Notes under the pieces: model-generated
What the model saw: only the letters and a program-made list of their open reading frames with translations
The model's database searches: none
What the model was told of the DNA's origin: nothing
Program-made: the position numbers and the translations under genes
Shown: positions 49,976 through 59,426 of the stretch, one piece after another
How the letters are laid out: each line of letters begins with the position of its first letter
How positions within the stretch are numbered: the stretch's first letter is position 1
From: Candidatus Latescibacterota bacterium
Lineage (GTDB): Bacteria; Latescibacterota; UBA2968; UBA8231
Length of the DNA: 64,000 nt
Assembly (NCBI GenBank): GCA_022820485.1
Contig: JAJEFJ010000071.1
Span: 1 to 64,000, forward strand
Direction: 5' to 3'

Positions 49976-51646
49976 CTATTCGACTGATTCTTTCTTCAAC
50001 AAAGTGGGCTCTACGACGATCGTTTTCTCGCGGCGCAACAGCGCCTGCCCAGGTGCGCCGCCACGCGGCTTGGTGACGTGTTTTACCAAGGTGTACGCCA
50101 CGGAAACCTTTTTCGCCGTTTTGCCCTTGCTCCAGTACGCAGCTAAGGATGCGGCCTCTTCAATAGTCTGTTTGCTGGGGGCTTCCTTGCGGCCCTCGCT
50201 CCGCAGGACGACGTGTGATCCCGAGTACCCTTGGGCGTGAAACCACAGATCGTTTTGCGCGGCCATTTTATGCGTCAGCACGTCGTTTTCCTTGTTGTTG
50301 CGCCCGGCCCACACCGACCACCCCGTGGACGTCCTGTAGCGCCGGGGATGGGCTTGGGGCTGTTTACTTGCCGTTTTGTCGGTACTTGTCACCTTGCTCT
50401 CCAACCAGTTCTGCAGCGCGGCGTCGGCTTCCCAAGTACCGGCATCGACCGCACCAATCCAACGCTCATATTGGGCGCACTGACGCTTGAGCTCGGCGCG
50501 GCGCGGCGGCAGGGCTTGTTGGCGGCGCTCATATTTTTGCGCGGCCTTTAGATAGGATGCGGCGTTCTCTGCCAAGCTGCGGTTTATATCCAAATCAATA
50601 CGCAGAGTCGAATGCCCCTCGGAATCGAAGAGATCGGCCAACTCTACTTGCGCGGGCCGACCGGATAGCTGCCCGATGTTGGCCCACAGCGCATGCCCCT
50701 TGCGCTTGTATTCTTCGGCGCGCGCAGCCTCGTCGAATTCAGCTTGCATGGCAGCCAAACGCCGCCGAGCATTCTTCAGAGTCTGGCTCAGCCGCCGGCG
50801 GATTTGTTGCTGCGCCTGCTGTGTACGGCGCTGGGCCCGCTCCTGTTGGCACGCCGCCCATATTCCTGGGCTGACCGCGTCAAACTGCTCGTAGGCCCCT
50901 TGCAAGCGGCGCGGCTCAAGGGCGGAAAAGTGAAATCGGCCCGCCTCTTGCCACACGTAGCTCTGGCTTGTTAGCGCACTGGTGTACGCCTCTGTGGCCG
51001 CGTTCCACAGGGCTGTGGCCGGTTCGTCTCCCCCACCCCGATGACTGCGGAAGATAAGCTCGCGCACCACTGAGGCATCCGCTCCGGCCAACCAGCGCCT
51101 CGCCGCCTTTTCTAAGGCCGCATCTGAACTCGCCAGTCGGTCGCGCCAAGCGCTGAGTTCGTCCGTGCCGGGCAGTAGTCGCCCCGATGGCTCGGGTGGT
51201 TGGTACGGACTGCCTACGGGCGACTTGTCCTTGGCTGTTCCCCAGTAGCCCAAAATCTCGTCATCAGCTTGGCGATGGAGAACAAATCGCACTTTGTTAG
51301 GAATGAGTTCGCACACTAAGACGCCAAAGCTCGGGCGGCCTTCGCGGTCTCGACGCTCTAGGCACAAGCGCAAGATGCGCTCGCGGCGCTCGGCCTCCAC
51401 GGCCACGATCCTCGCACGCACCAAGTACTTTTCCGGGCCGTCGCCCGCCCGCCAAGATCGCGGCCACGCCTCGCGCCGCAGGCAAAGCAAGCCCTCTCGG
51501 CCGCTCACACCGTACAGCCAATCGCCTTCGTCAACTGCGAAGGCAAGTTCCGTAGGTTGGGCATAGGCCCGCTCGATGACCGCCCCTTGCAGGCGTCCCT
51601 GTAGCTCCTGTGCGAGAGCTTGAATGGTAAAGTAATCAAACGCCAT
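49976..51646 (-). CDS. rqcH: NFACT-family ribosome quality-control protein (RqcH/FbpA)
   Basis: A 556-aa protein with the NFACT-N domain (FDYFTIQALAQELQGRLQGAVIERAYAQP), a middle helical/coiled-coil region (about 270-420) and the NFACT-R domain (WSVWAGRNNKENDVLTHKMAAQNDLWFHAQGYSGSHVVL) at the C-terminus. RqcH recruits Ala-tRNA to obstructed 50S subunits and adds C-terminal alanine tails. The usual EIMGKHSN stretch is replaced by ELIPNKVRF, so some function may differ. It abuts valS. Confidence 0.87.
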   Translation of the reverse strand: MAFDYFTIQALAQELQGRLQGAVIERAYAQPTELAFAVDEGDWLYGVSGREGLLCLRREAWPRSWRAGDGPEKYLVRARIVAVEAERRERILRLCLERRDREGRPSFGVLVCELIPNKVRFVLHRQADDEILGYWGTAKDKSPVGSPYQPPEPSGRLLPGTDELSAWRDRLASSDAALEKAARRWLAGADASVVRELIFRSHRGGGDEPATALWNAATEAYTSALTSQSYVWQEAGRFHFSALEPRRLQGAYEQFDAVSPGIWAACQQERAQRRTQQAQQQIRRRLSQTLKNARRRLAAMQAEFDEAARAEEYKRKGHALWANIGQLSGRPAQVELADLFDSEGHSTLRIDLDINRSLAENAASYLKAAQKYERRQQALPPRRAELKRQCAQYERWIGAVDAGTWEADAALQNWLESKVTSTDKTASKQPQAHPRRYRTSTGWSVWAGRNNKENDVLTHKMAAQNDLWFHAQGYSGSHVVLRSEGRKEAPSKQTIEEAASLAAYWSKGKTAKKVSVAYTLVKHVTKPRGGAPGQALLRREKTIVVEPTLLKKESVE

Positions 51647-54406
51647 CTAGGCTTCGACGAGCTTGAGGCTGACGCTTAGCTTCTCCTGGGTGGCGCGGTA
51701 TTCGGCTTGGCGTTGACGCTCCTGTGCGACGATTTCGGGCGGCGCTTTGGTCAGGAAGCGGTCATTGGCCAGTTTGGCGTCTAGGCCCTTGAGCAGGCCG
51801 TCCATCTTTTGGATCTCTCGTTTGAGCCGCTGCCGCTCTGCATCTAGGTCGATCAATCCCTCTAAGGGCACGAAAATCTCGGCTGCAGCCGTCATCGCGC
51901 TACCCGAAGCTGGCGGTCGGACAAGCCCTTGGCCGACTTGCACGGATTCGGCCCGGGTCAACAGCGAGATGTAGGGAATGGCTTGGCGCAGGGTTTGTTC
52001 GACCTCGTCCGAGACAGCCGAAATCAAGACCTCGACTTTGCGGCCCGGAGGAACATTCATCTCGCCGCGAATGATCCGAACTCCCGTCACCACCTCTTGC
52101 AGACACTGCATTTGCGCTTCAGCCTCCGGGTCTATTAGTGCGGCATCGCACTCCGGCCAATCCGCGACCATGATGCTATTAGTCGACGAGCCGTGGGGTA
52201 AAGCCTGCCACAAGGTCTCGGTGATAAACGGCATAATGGGATGCAACAGCCGCAGGGCGGTTTCGAGTACGCGCACGAGATGCTCTTGGGCTGCGCGCCG
52301 CGCCTGGGGATCGCCGCCCTGCAAGCGCACCTTGGCCAATTCGAGGTACCAATCGCAATAGTCGCGCCAGACGAAGTCGTAAATCTTCCGAGTTAAGTCG
52401 CTGAAGCGGTAGGATTGCATGGCCTCGGTCATCTCTCGCACGGCTACCTGCAACCGGCTCCAGATCCAGCGGTCAGCCAATTCGCTCCGTTCGCAGGGGC
52501 TTGGCTCGTATCCGTCGATATTCATCAGCACAAAGCGGGTCGCATTCCACAGCTTGTTGCCAAAGTTGCGGCCGGCCTCCGCGCTGGCCGAAGCCTGCAC
52601 TTGGTTGTTCTCGACGGCCGCATCAAAGCGCACGTCTTGGACGGCTCCGGCCTGTGCCAACAGACAGTAGCGGGTCGCATCCGCGCCGTAGCGCACCACC
52701 AAGTCGAGCGGGTTGAGGCCCGTGCCCAAGCTCTTGCTCATGCGGCGGCCGTCTTGGGTCAGAATCGTCGGGTGGACCAGCACCGTCTTAAAGGGAATCT
52801 GCTCTACGAACTCTAGCGAGGTCATGGCCATCCGCAAAACCCACAGATAGAGAATGTCGCGGGCCGTGATCATCAAATCCGTGGGATAAAAGTACTCCAG
52901 CGCGTCGCTACGCTGCGGCCAACCGAGGGTGGCAAAGGGCCACAAGGCGGAAGAAAACCACGTGTCGAGCACGTCTGGGTCTTGCACCCAATCTTGGCGA
53001 CCGCATTCGGAGCAGGCGTCCGGCTCAGCCACACTAACCACGGGCTTGGCCCCGGCCGCCACCGAAACCCTGAAGTTGCCCTCGCGCAGGGCTTGCTCCC
53101 GGTCCAGGTTGCCCATGACGCTCAGCCCCTCGGCGCTGCAATGGGTGCAATACCAAGCGGGAATGCGATGCCCCCACCAGATCTGCCGCGACAAGGCCCA
53201 ATCGCGTATTTGATCCAACCACTCGATGGCATAGTGGCGGAAGCGGTCGGGCGCGTATTGAATATCCTGCCGCACGAGCACGGGCCGCACCTTGGCTGCT
53301 ATCTCCTTCATGTTCATAAACCACTGCTCCATCGGCAGGGGTTCGACGACTGTGCCACACTTATCGTGGTGCGGTACGGCGTGTTCGTGATCTTCTATTT
53401 TTTCCACCAGCCCCTCGGCTTCCAACGCGGCCACGACGGCCTCGCGAGCCGCGTAGCGATCCAACCCCGCAAAGCGACCGGCAGCCTCGGTCATAACCCC
53501 GTCAAAGCCGATGACTTGGATTTGCGCTAGGTCGTGACGCAAGCCTAGCTCGTAGTCATTGGGATCGTGCGCCGGCGTGACCTTGACCGCCCCGCTGCCC
53601 AGCTCGGGGTCGGCGTATTCATCGGCTACGATGGGAATAACTCTACCTGTCAGCGGCAGTTCGACTTGCAGACCAATGGCCTCGCGCCAGCGGTCGTCGT
53701 TGGGATGGACGGCCACGCCTGTGTCCCCCAGCATGGTCTCTGGTCGCGTGGTGGCGACCACAACTTGCAACTCACCCTCCCGGGCCGGGTAGCGAATGTG
53801 CCATAAGTGGCCGGAGACCTCGCGCTCTTCAGTCTCTAGGTCGGAAATGACGGTGCGGCACTGCGGACACCAGTTGATCATGCGGGTGCCGCGGTAAATC
53901 CATCCTTTTTCCGCAAAATGCTCGAAAGCCTGCAATACGGCCTCGACGTACTCCTCGTCGAGCGTGAAACGCTCCCAGCGCCAATCGTAGCTGGCCCCAA
54001 GTTGGCGCAACTGGTGGTAGATGGCGTCCCCGTATTTTTCCTTCCACTGCCAAATCCGGTCGAGCATAGCGTCGCGCCCCAAGTCGTAGCGATTCTTACC
54101 TTCGACCTCTAAAAGCTCCTGCTCAACCTTCATCTGGGTGGCAATCCCCGCGTGATCCGTGCCCGGCAGACAGAGCGTCTCAAAGCCCTGCATCCGCTTC
54201 CACCGCACCACTAGGTCATGGATGGCGTGTTGAATCGCGTGGCCCATGTGCAGCTCGCCCGTCACGTTGGGCGGAGGAATAACTATGCTGTAAGGGGGCT
54301 TGTCTGGGTTGATCCCCGCATTAAAATGGCCGTTTTCCTCCCAGAAATCGTACCATTTTTTTTCAATCGCTACGGGATCGTACGTCTTGGCCAATTCTTC
54401 CGTCAT
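51647..54406 (-). CDS. valS: Valyl-tRNA synthetase
   Basis: Class I synthetase of 919 aa. HIGH is HMGH in PPNVTGELHMGHAIQH, KMSKS is RMSKS in DGRRMSKSLGTGLNPLD, the CP1 editing domain (TTRPETMLGDTGVAVHP) is complete, and the C-terminal coiled coil (INLDAERQRLKREIQKMDGLLKG region) is present. It is the first gene of the valS-rqcH-miaA run, with a 137-bp divergent gap to murQ. Confidence 0.96.
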   Translation of the reverse strand: MTEELAKTYDPVAIEKKWYDFWEENGHFNAGINPDKPPYSIVIPPPNVTGELHMGHAIQHAIHDLVVRWKRMQGFETLCLPGTDHAGIATQMKVEQELLEVEGKNRYDLGRDAMLDRIWQWKEKYGDAIYHQLRQLGASYDWRWERFTLDEEYVEAVLQAFEHFAEKGWIYRGTRMINWCPQCRTVISDLETEEREVSGHLWHIRYPAREGELQVVVATTRPETMLGDTGVAVHPNDDRWREAIGLQVELPLTGRVIPIVADEYADPELGSGAVKVTPAHDPNDYELGLRHDLAQIQVIGFDGVMTEAAGRFAGLDRYAAREAVVAALEAEGLVEKIEDHEHAVPHHDKCGTVVEPLPMEQWFMNMKEIAAKVRPVLVRQDIQYAPDRFRHYAIEWLDQIRDWALSRQIWWGHRIPAWYCTHCSAEGLSVMGNLDREQALREGNFRVSVAAGAKPVVSVAEPDACSECGRQDWVQDPDVLDTWFSSALWPFATLGWPQRSDALEYFYPTDLMITARDILYLWVLRMAMTSLEFVEQIPFKTVLVHPTILTQDGRRMSKSLGTGLNPLDLVVRYGADATRYCLLAQAGAVQDVRFDAAVENNQVQASASAEAGRNFGNKLWNATRFVLMNIDGYEPSPCERSELADRWIWSRLQVAVREMTEAMQSYRFSDLTRKIYDFVWRDYCDWYLELAKVRLQGGDPQARRAAQEHLVRVLETALRLLHPIMPFITETLWQALPHGSSTNSIMVADWPECDAALIDPEAEAQMQCLQEVVTGVRIIRGEMNVPPGRKVEVLISAVSDEVEQTLRQAIPYISLLTRAESVQVGQGLVRPPASGSAMTAAAEIFVPLEGLIDLDAERQRLKREIQKMDGLLKGLDAKLANDRFLTKAPPEIVAQERQRQAEYRATQEKLSVSLKLVEA

Positions 54407-54543
54407 GCCGCGTCTTATCCTTGTGTTTAATATGTAGGTTAAAATAAAAATATAACCCTTTCCCCTACCCTGACAATTTTGCTTGCCGCGCTCGGCTGTC
54501 TATTTTGTGTCCAGTTCATTTCACCTGTGCTAGGCGATTCAAT

Positions 54544-55494
54544 ATGGGCAACTGGTCCAAGCTGCAAACCGAGCAGCGCAATCCAGCCACTGAACACATC
54601 GACGAGGTCTCGACGCTAGAGATGCTGGCGATCATCAATCGAGAAGACGCCCTCGTGCCAGCCGCAGTCGCCACGCAGTTGGCTCCCATCGCCGAGGCGG
54701 TTGACTTGGTCGCTAGCCAGCTTGGGAACGGAGGCCGCCTGTTCTATCTCGGCGCGGGTACCAGCGGTCGGCTCGGCGTACTGGATGCGGCTGAATGTCC
54801 TCCCACCTTTGGCTCAGATCCTCAGTTGGTACAGGGCCTCATCGCTGGCGGGCCAGCGGCCCTGCGCCAAGCCGTAGAAGGTGCGGAGGACGACCGCGAG
54901 GCCGCGCCCAACGAATTGGCACAGCGAGGGTTAGGGCCGGACGACGTGCTCATGGGCATTGCTGCCAGCGGCGTAACCCCTTTCGTTATCAGCGGCATGA
55001 AGTACGCCGCGCAGCAAGGTTGTCCGACGATCTTTTTTACTTGCAGTTCCACGGCCGTCGAGTCCGTCGTCGCGTCGATTAAAATCGTCCCGGAGGTCGG
55101 CCCGGAAGTCCTCACTGGATCAACGCGGATGAAGGCCGGAACAGCAACCAAGCTGGTGCTCAACATGATCAGCACTGGCGCGATGGTGAAATTGGGCAAG
55201 ACCTACGGCAACCTCATGGTCGATTTGCAACCCACCAATGCCAAGCTGCGCGACCGCGCCGAGCGCATATTTGCGACGCTGACCGGGGCCTCGCCGCAAG
55301 TGGCCGCCGCCCGGCTGCAAGCGGCTGAAGGAGGCTTGAAGCTGGCGCTGGTCATGGAGTTGTGCCAACTAGATCGCGCCCAAGCACAGCACCTCCTCGA
55401 CACCTGCGGCGGGAGCGTCAAGGCCGCCACCCTTCGGCTGAGCTCAGGTCGAAGCCTCGCCACTGGAGCAAACCCTTGCAATACGCAAACCTAG
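54544..55494 (+). CDS. murQ: N-acetylmuramic acid 6-phosphate etherase
   Basis: SIS-domain lyase that removes the lactyl ether from MurNAc-6-P during peptidoglycan recycling. The signature GRLFYLGAGTSGRLGVLDAAECPPTFG contains one catalytic Glu and EGAEDD the other. From MGNWSKLQ the protein has 316 aa; a 13-codon upstream extension is not supported by homology. Translation is coupled to the aldo/keto reductase downstream by a 19-base overlap. Confidence 0.94.
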   Translation: MGNWSKLQTEQRNPATEHIDEVSTLEMLAIINREDALVPAAVATQLAPIAEAVDLVASQLGNGGRLFYLGAGTSGRLGVLDAAECPPTFGSDPQLVQGLIAGGPAALRQAVEGAEDDREAAPNELAQRGLGPDDVLMGIAASGVTPFVISGMKYAAQQGCPTIFFTCSSTAVESVVASIKIVPEVGPEVLTGSTRMKAGTATKLVLNMISTGAMVKLGKTYGNLMVDLQPTNAKLRDRAERIFATLTGASPQVAAARLQAAEGGLKLALVMELCQLDRAQAQHLLDTCGGSVKAATLRLSSGRSLATGANPCNTQT

Positions 55495-56420
55495 GCCGCA
55501 CGAACTTGCGCCTGTCGGCCTTGGGCCTTGGCACCGTACAATTGGGCATGGCGTACGGCTGGGACCAACAGCCGCCGCCGCCTGATGACCGCGTGATTGG
55601 CCTAATCCGCCGCGCCTTGGAGCTAGGCATCAACTACATCGACACGGCCGCGGAGTACGGCCGCAGTGAAAGTCTCGTGGGCCGTGCGTGTGCTGGGCTG
55701 ACCTGTCAGCCCGTGATTGCCACTAAGCTCTCCATCCGAGATCCCGATAACGCAGGGCTGTTGACCGGACAGGCGCTGCGTCAGTCCGTTGAGCAGGCGC
55801 TAAGCCAGAGCTTGCAGAAGCTCGGCGTCGATGTGCTCGACCTCGTGCAGCTACACAGTCTCGACACGCGCTTTGCAACCCTGGAACTGCTGGACCTATT
55901 AGCGCAGTATTGCCAACGCGGCTGGGTGCGCTATTGGGGCGTTACCACGTACGGCGAAGAGGCTCCGCTCGACGCCTTAGAGCATCCTGAGCTAATTTGC
56001 TCGATGCAGATACCGTATAGCGCGCTCGACCGCCGGATGGAACGCAAGGTAATCCCCCGCGCCCAAGCACAGGGTACGGGCGTCATCCTGCGCTCGATTT
56101 TCCTCCAAGGCGTCCTGTCGCATCGGCTCGACTCGCTCCCGACCTCGCTCAACGGTCTGTCTCCTTTGGTCGCCCCCCTGCTGCGGATAGCACAGGACGC
56201 AGGCATGGACCTAGCCGAACTGGCTTTGCGCTTTGCCGCCTTTGCTTCCGGCGCTCATTCAGCTATTTTCGGCACCACGAACGTCTCCGAACTCGAAGCC
56301 AATATCCGCGCAGTCGAGGCCGGTCCTCTACCGCCCGATCTAGTAGCAGCCGTGCGCGCAATCGAGGTCGCGGATTCAGCCCTACTCAACCCCGGCAACT
56401 GGAGGTTATCTACGCCGTGA
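55476..56420 (+). CDS. Aldo/keto reductase
   Basis: NAD(P)H-dependent reductase with a TIM-barrel fold, 314 aa from a TTG start (LQYANLGRTNLRLSALGLGT). The catalytic tetrad is indicated by D and Y in NYIDTAAEYGRSESLVG, K in VIATKLSIRD and H in LVQLHSLD. The C-terminal cofactor site reads HSAIFGTTNVSELEANI. The TTG lies within the murQ end and has GGAG 8 bases upstream. An in-frame extension of 38 codons inside murQ is rejected. Substrate unknown; the context suggests sugar or amino-sugar metabolism. Confidence 0.88.
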   Translation: MQYANLGRTNLRLSALGLGTVQLGMAYGWDQQPPPPDDRVIGLIRRALELGINYIDTAAEYGRSESLVGRACAGLTCQPVIATKLSIRDPDNAGLLTGQALRQSVEQALSQSLQKLGVDVLDLVQLHSLDTRFATLELLDLLAQYCQRGWVRYWGVTTYGEEAPLDALEHPELICSMQIPYSALDRRMERKVIPRAQAQGTGVILRSIFLQGVLSHRLDSLPTSLNGLSPLVAPLLRIAQDAGMDLAELALRFAAFASGAHSAIFGTTNVSELEANIRAVEAGPLPPDLVAAVRAIEVADSALLNPGNWRLSTP

Positions 56421-57514
56421 ATGAACCCATGCCCGGCCAAGCAATTGGCGATTTAGAAACCCCGGTGCTGCTGCTCGATCTCGACCGCTTTGAATCCAAT
56501 GTGCAGCACATGGCTGCGTATTGCCGCGACAACGGCAAGGAATGGCGGCCCCATAGCAAGGCACACAAATCCCCGGCCATAGCCCACATCGAACTGGCCA
56601 ACGGGGCCTGCGGTATCACCTGCGCCAAATTGAGCGAAGCCGAGTGGATGGTCGCGCATGGCGTATCTTCCATCCTGCTGGCCAATCAGATCGTCAGTCC
56701 GGCGAAATTCGCGGCCCTAGCCCGCCTGCAACATCGAGCCGAAGTCATTGCCGCAGTCGATAATATCGCCGTCGTCGAACCGATGGCCGCAGCAGCCATC
56801 GACGAGGGCGTCCGGATTCCTGTGGTCGTGGAAATCGACATTGGCATGAAGCGGGTCGGCGTGGAGCCTGGCCCTCCTCTCCTTGCCTTATCTAAGGCCA
56901 TTAGCGACCAACCTGGGCTGGCGTTCAGGGGCCTGATGGGCTACGAGGGCCACGTGCTCGACTGCTGGCCACTCCCGGCCAAAAAAAAGGCCTGTTATGA
57001 GGCATTGGACATATTAGTAGAATCGCGCAACTTGCTGGAGGACAATGGAATACAAGTAGAAATCGTCACTGCTGGCGGCACGGGTTCATACGAGCTCAGC
57101 GCCCTCCACGACGGGGTCACTGAACTCCAAGCCGGCGGCGGCGTATTCATGGACGTCATGTATCGCCGGAAATGTCACGTCGAAGCGCTCACCCCCGCCC
57201 TGACGGTGCTCACCTCGGTCACTAGCCGCGCGGCCGACCGGGTCGTCGTCGATGCTGGCTTTAAGACGCTGTCGTCCAGCCACCAGCCGCCGGAGGTGCT
57301 GGGCCGAGACGATCTGCGCTTGCGCGGCCTGTCTGCTGAACACGGCATCTTCGACATCGTCGAGGGTCAGGCCGGACCGGCCTTGGGCGAGCGGATCGAA
57401 CTGCTCGTCGGCTACTCGGATTCGACGACCTTTTTGCACAATTACTTCGTCGCCGTCCGCAAGGGGCACGTGGAGAAAATATGGGACATCTCGGCGCGGG
57501 GCCTCTTGCGCTGA
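56417..57514 (+). CDS. D-threonine aldolase / DSD1-like PLP enzyme
   Basis: Fold-type III PLP enzyme (alanine-racemase-like N-terminal barrel, 365 aa). PLP lysine is in RPHSKAHKSP near residue 40; the C-terminal metal-binding segment (SAEHGIF and the region FLHNYFVAV) matches D-threonine aldolase/D-serine dehydratase (DSD1) family. The enzyme would split D-threonine or a beta-hydroxy-D-amino acid into glycine and an aldehyde. The GTG start overlaps the reductase stop (GTGA). With murQ upstream, a role in recycling cell-wall-derived material is plausible. Confidence 0.86.
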   Translation: MNEPMPGQAIGDLETPVLLLDLDRFESNVQHMAAYCRDNGKEWRPHSKAHKSPAIAHIELANGACGITCAKLSEAEWMVAHGVSSILLANQIVSPAKFAALARLQHRAEVIAAVDNIAVVEPMAAAAIDEGVRIPVVVEIDIGMKRVGVEPGPPLLALSKAISDQPGLAFRGLMGYEGHVLDCWPLPAKKKACYEALDILVESRNLLEDNGIQVEIVTAGGTGSYELSALHDGVTELQAGGGVFMDVMYRRKCHVEALTPALTVLTSVTSRAADRVVVDAGFKTLSSSHQPPEVLGRDDLRLRGLSAEHGIFDIVEGQAGPALGERIELLVGYSDSTTFLHNYFVAVRKGHVEKIWDISARGLLR

Positions 57515-57542
57515 CGCCGAGTAATAGCAACGGAGAACGCAA

Positions 57543-57821
57543 ATGACTAAAGCCGAAATCGCCCAGCAGCTAGCCCAGAGTACGGGCCTATCCCAAGTCG
57601 ATACCGCGGCCGTTATCGAGGGATTCATCGAAGCCATAGCCCAAGCATTGGAAAGGGGCGATCATGTCGAAATCCGCGGCTTTGGCACCTTCAAGGTCGT
57701 GGAGCGCGCACCACGCACCGGCCGCAATCCCAAAGCTGGCGCGACCATCGCAATCCCCAAGCGCAAAACCCCAACCTTCAAACCCTCCAATGCCGTAAAG
57801 AACAGAATCGTTCAGCGCTAA
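57543..57821 (+). CDS. HU-family DNA-binding protein, second copy
   Basis: A 92-aa HU paralogue with the same beta-arm signature (GFGTFKVVERAPRTGRNP) as the copy near 13.9 kb, which it resembles closely over the first 75 residues, but without a C-terminal extension. Preceded by a GGAG-type site. It ends two bases before the sulfatase-family gene, an unusual partner, and may be cotranscribed from murQ. Confidence 0.92.
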   Translation: MTKAEIAQQLAQSTGLSQVDTAAVIEGFIEAIAQALERGDHVEIRGFGTFKVVERAPRTGRNPKAGATIAIPKRKTPTFKPSNAVKNRIVQR

Positions 57822-57822
57822 C

Positions 57823-58926
57823 ATGAACCTGCTGTTGATTTCGGTTGATAGCCTGCGTTTGGATTTTTCCCCGGGGATCAGTGCGGCCGTGCGCACGCCT
57901 CGATTTTCCGCTTTGACGTGCGACTTTTGCATTTGCCAACACTGCTTTTCGGTTTCTTCGGCGACTCGCCCGGTCCACACCTCGCTTTTTACCGGGCTGT
58001 ATCCGTTTGAACACGGCATCGAAGGCCAACATTCCCCGGCTATGCGGCAGGGCGTGGCCGACCTTTTCGACCTCTGCCGTCGAGCCGGCTATGCGGTCGG
58101 CGCGTTCTCAGAGGCCCCGGACATTTTCACCGGACTAAGCTACGCCGACTACATCGCTCCCTTGCCTACCGACGAGCAACTCACCGGCTGGCTGCAACGC
58201 CGCGAGCCGACCATTCTCTTTATTCACTACTGGAGCGTTCACCCCCCTTACGGTGCCGCAGATGGGCTGGCCTTTGGAGAAGTGGGTCGGTTGCTTGCGG
58301 ATGGACGCATCGGCGAGGTACAGGCGCGTTATCGCGCTGCCATTGAACAGCTCTTTGAGCGGCACATCGCCCGGCTGTTGGCCAACTTGGACTTGAGCGC
58401 GTGGGCCGTTTTCATCATCAGCGACCACGGCCAAAGCTGGCGGGACGACGAACCCTATCACGGCCAGACCTTGTGCAACGACGTGCTGAGGGTGCCTCTG
58501 TACTACCGACTTCCCTCGGAAGAATCTGTCGGGCGCAAGTTAATTTCCCTCGTAGATCTTTTCCCTACTTTCCTGTTCCTGTTGGAGTTAGATCACTGCT
58601 ACCGCGGCTTTGCCTGCGACATCCGCACCCCTACCTCACCCGAGTACTACTTGGCCGAAATCGACCCTGGCCCGGCCGCGCAACAAGGCCGCCAATGGTC
58701 CTTCTTCAATGCCAGTGCCAAATTCACCTGCGACCAATCGACCCAGCGCGAGACCTTGACCGAAACGTTTAGCGAGCAGCCGCTCGCAGCACTGGACACG
58801 CGCCCATACCACCAAGCGTACGAGGCACTCCGAGCGGATTCCAGCTATGTACAAGCGGGGTTTGCCGCAGCCACCGACCGCGAGGTGTTGGAGCAGCGGT
58901 TGCGGCTGCTAGGCTATCTAGAGTGA
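57823..58926 (+). CDS. Sulfatase/alkaline phosphatase-superfamily hydrolase
   Basis: A 367-aa protein opening with LLISVDSLRLDF, the metal-binding start of sulfatases. The nucleophile region is VSSATRPVHTSLFTGLYP, fitting an S-x-A-x-R type site where the Ser could become formylglycine, followed by IISDHGQSW with the second metal His/Asp. It is shorter than typical arylsulfatases (450-550 aa), lacks a signal peptide and so is probably cytoplasmic, and may act as a phosphodiesterase or sulfohydrolase. No ribosome site; translation is probably coupled to HU. Confidence 0.8.
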   Translation: MNLLLISVDSLRLDFSPGISAAVRTPRFSALTCDFCICQHCFSVSSATRPVHTSLFTGLYPFEHGIEGQHSPAMRQGVADLFDLCRRAGYAVGAFSEAPDIFTGLSYADYIAPLPTDEQLTGWLQRREPTILFIHYWSVHPPYGAADGLAFGEVGRLLADGRIGEVQARYRAAIEQLFERHIARLLANLDLSAWAVFIISDHGQSWRDDEPYHGQTLCNDVLRVPLYYRLPSEESVGRKLISLVDLFPTFLFLLELDHCYRGFACDIRTPTSPEYYLAEIDPGPAAQQGRQWSFFNASAKFTCDQSTQRETLTETFSEQPLAALDTRPYHQAYEALRADSSYVQAGFAAATDREVLEQRLRLLGYLE

Positions 58927-59426
58927 GTCAATTGGCTACCTTCACGTAACATCGTTGCCGTCGCGCCAAGGCTTGAAGACGATGTGGCGACCATACCGGC
59001 GGCTGAAGCGATTGCCTGCCGTGCACTGAAGTAGGAGTGAGGGGTCAGTCCCTGCACATCAACATAGACCAAGACCTATCCTCCAAGAACACATCACGCG
59101 GACGCCCTTGGACGCCGCGTGAATCGCTGCCATAGCAACTCCCCATAAAGAAGGTGTGGGCAGATGAGCCGCGTCACCTGCCCACATTGGCGTAGATGTC
59201 GTCTCTCGCCCGTTTATCAACCTTGCAAAGGAAGCAACAGGGAGCATCTACGCCAGATAGCAGTTCAAAGCATCTGATCTGGCCCGCGAAAAATGCCTGC
59301 TGGGGCAAGAAAATAAAGAAAAACATGTATATAAGTCAATAAATAATATTATAACATGCCTTATAATACCTGTTTTTACTCCAATAAATACAGCTATTTA
59401 AGAAAAAATAGGTTACTTAAAAGAAA
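58927..59426. other. 500-bp gene-free, hairpin-rich intergenic region
   Basis: No convincing gene on either strand. It contains a hairpin TGTGGGCAG/CTGCCCACA (59155-59163 with 59178-59186), an 11-bp inverted repeat TGGCGTAGATG/CATCTACGCCA (59188-59198 with 59245-59255) and a further stem around ACGCGG/CCGCGT near 59.1 kb. The last 100 bp are AT-rich and hold the operator-like palindrome. Remnants of a mobile element or a structured RNA are both possible. Confidence 0.45.
59347..59368. promoter_or_regulatory. Palindromic operator/promoter before the XRE gene
   Basis: TATTATAA-CATGCC-TTATAATA is an 8-bp perfect inverted repeat with a 6-base spacer and contains TATAAT as a candidate -10. It lies 58 bases upstream of the XRE start codon and is a natural site for autoregulation. 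Confidence 0.5.

Noticed and set aside
55362-55475. Longer start for the aldo/keto reductase inside murQ
   Set aside because: The extension is Arg/Pro-rich, in a shadow frame of murQ; the TTG start has a ribosome site and matches the family start.
59059-59247. Possible 62-codon gene on the minus strand in the hairpin-rich region
   Set aside because: No recognisable motif, and it spans all the inverted repeats; composition is not protein-like.
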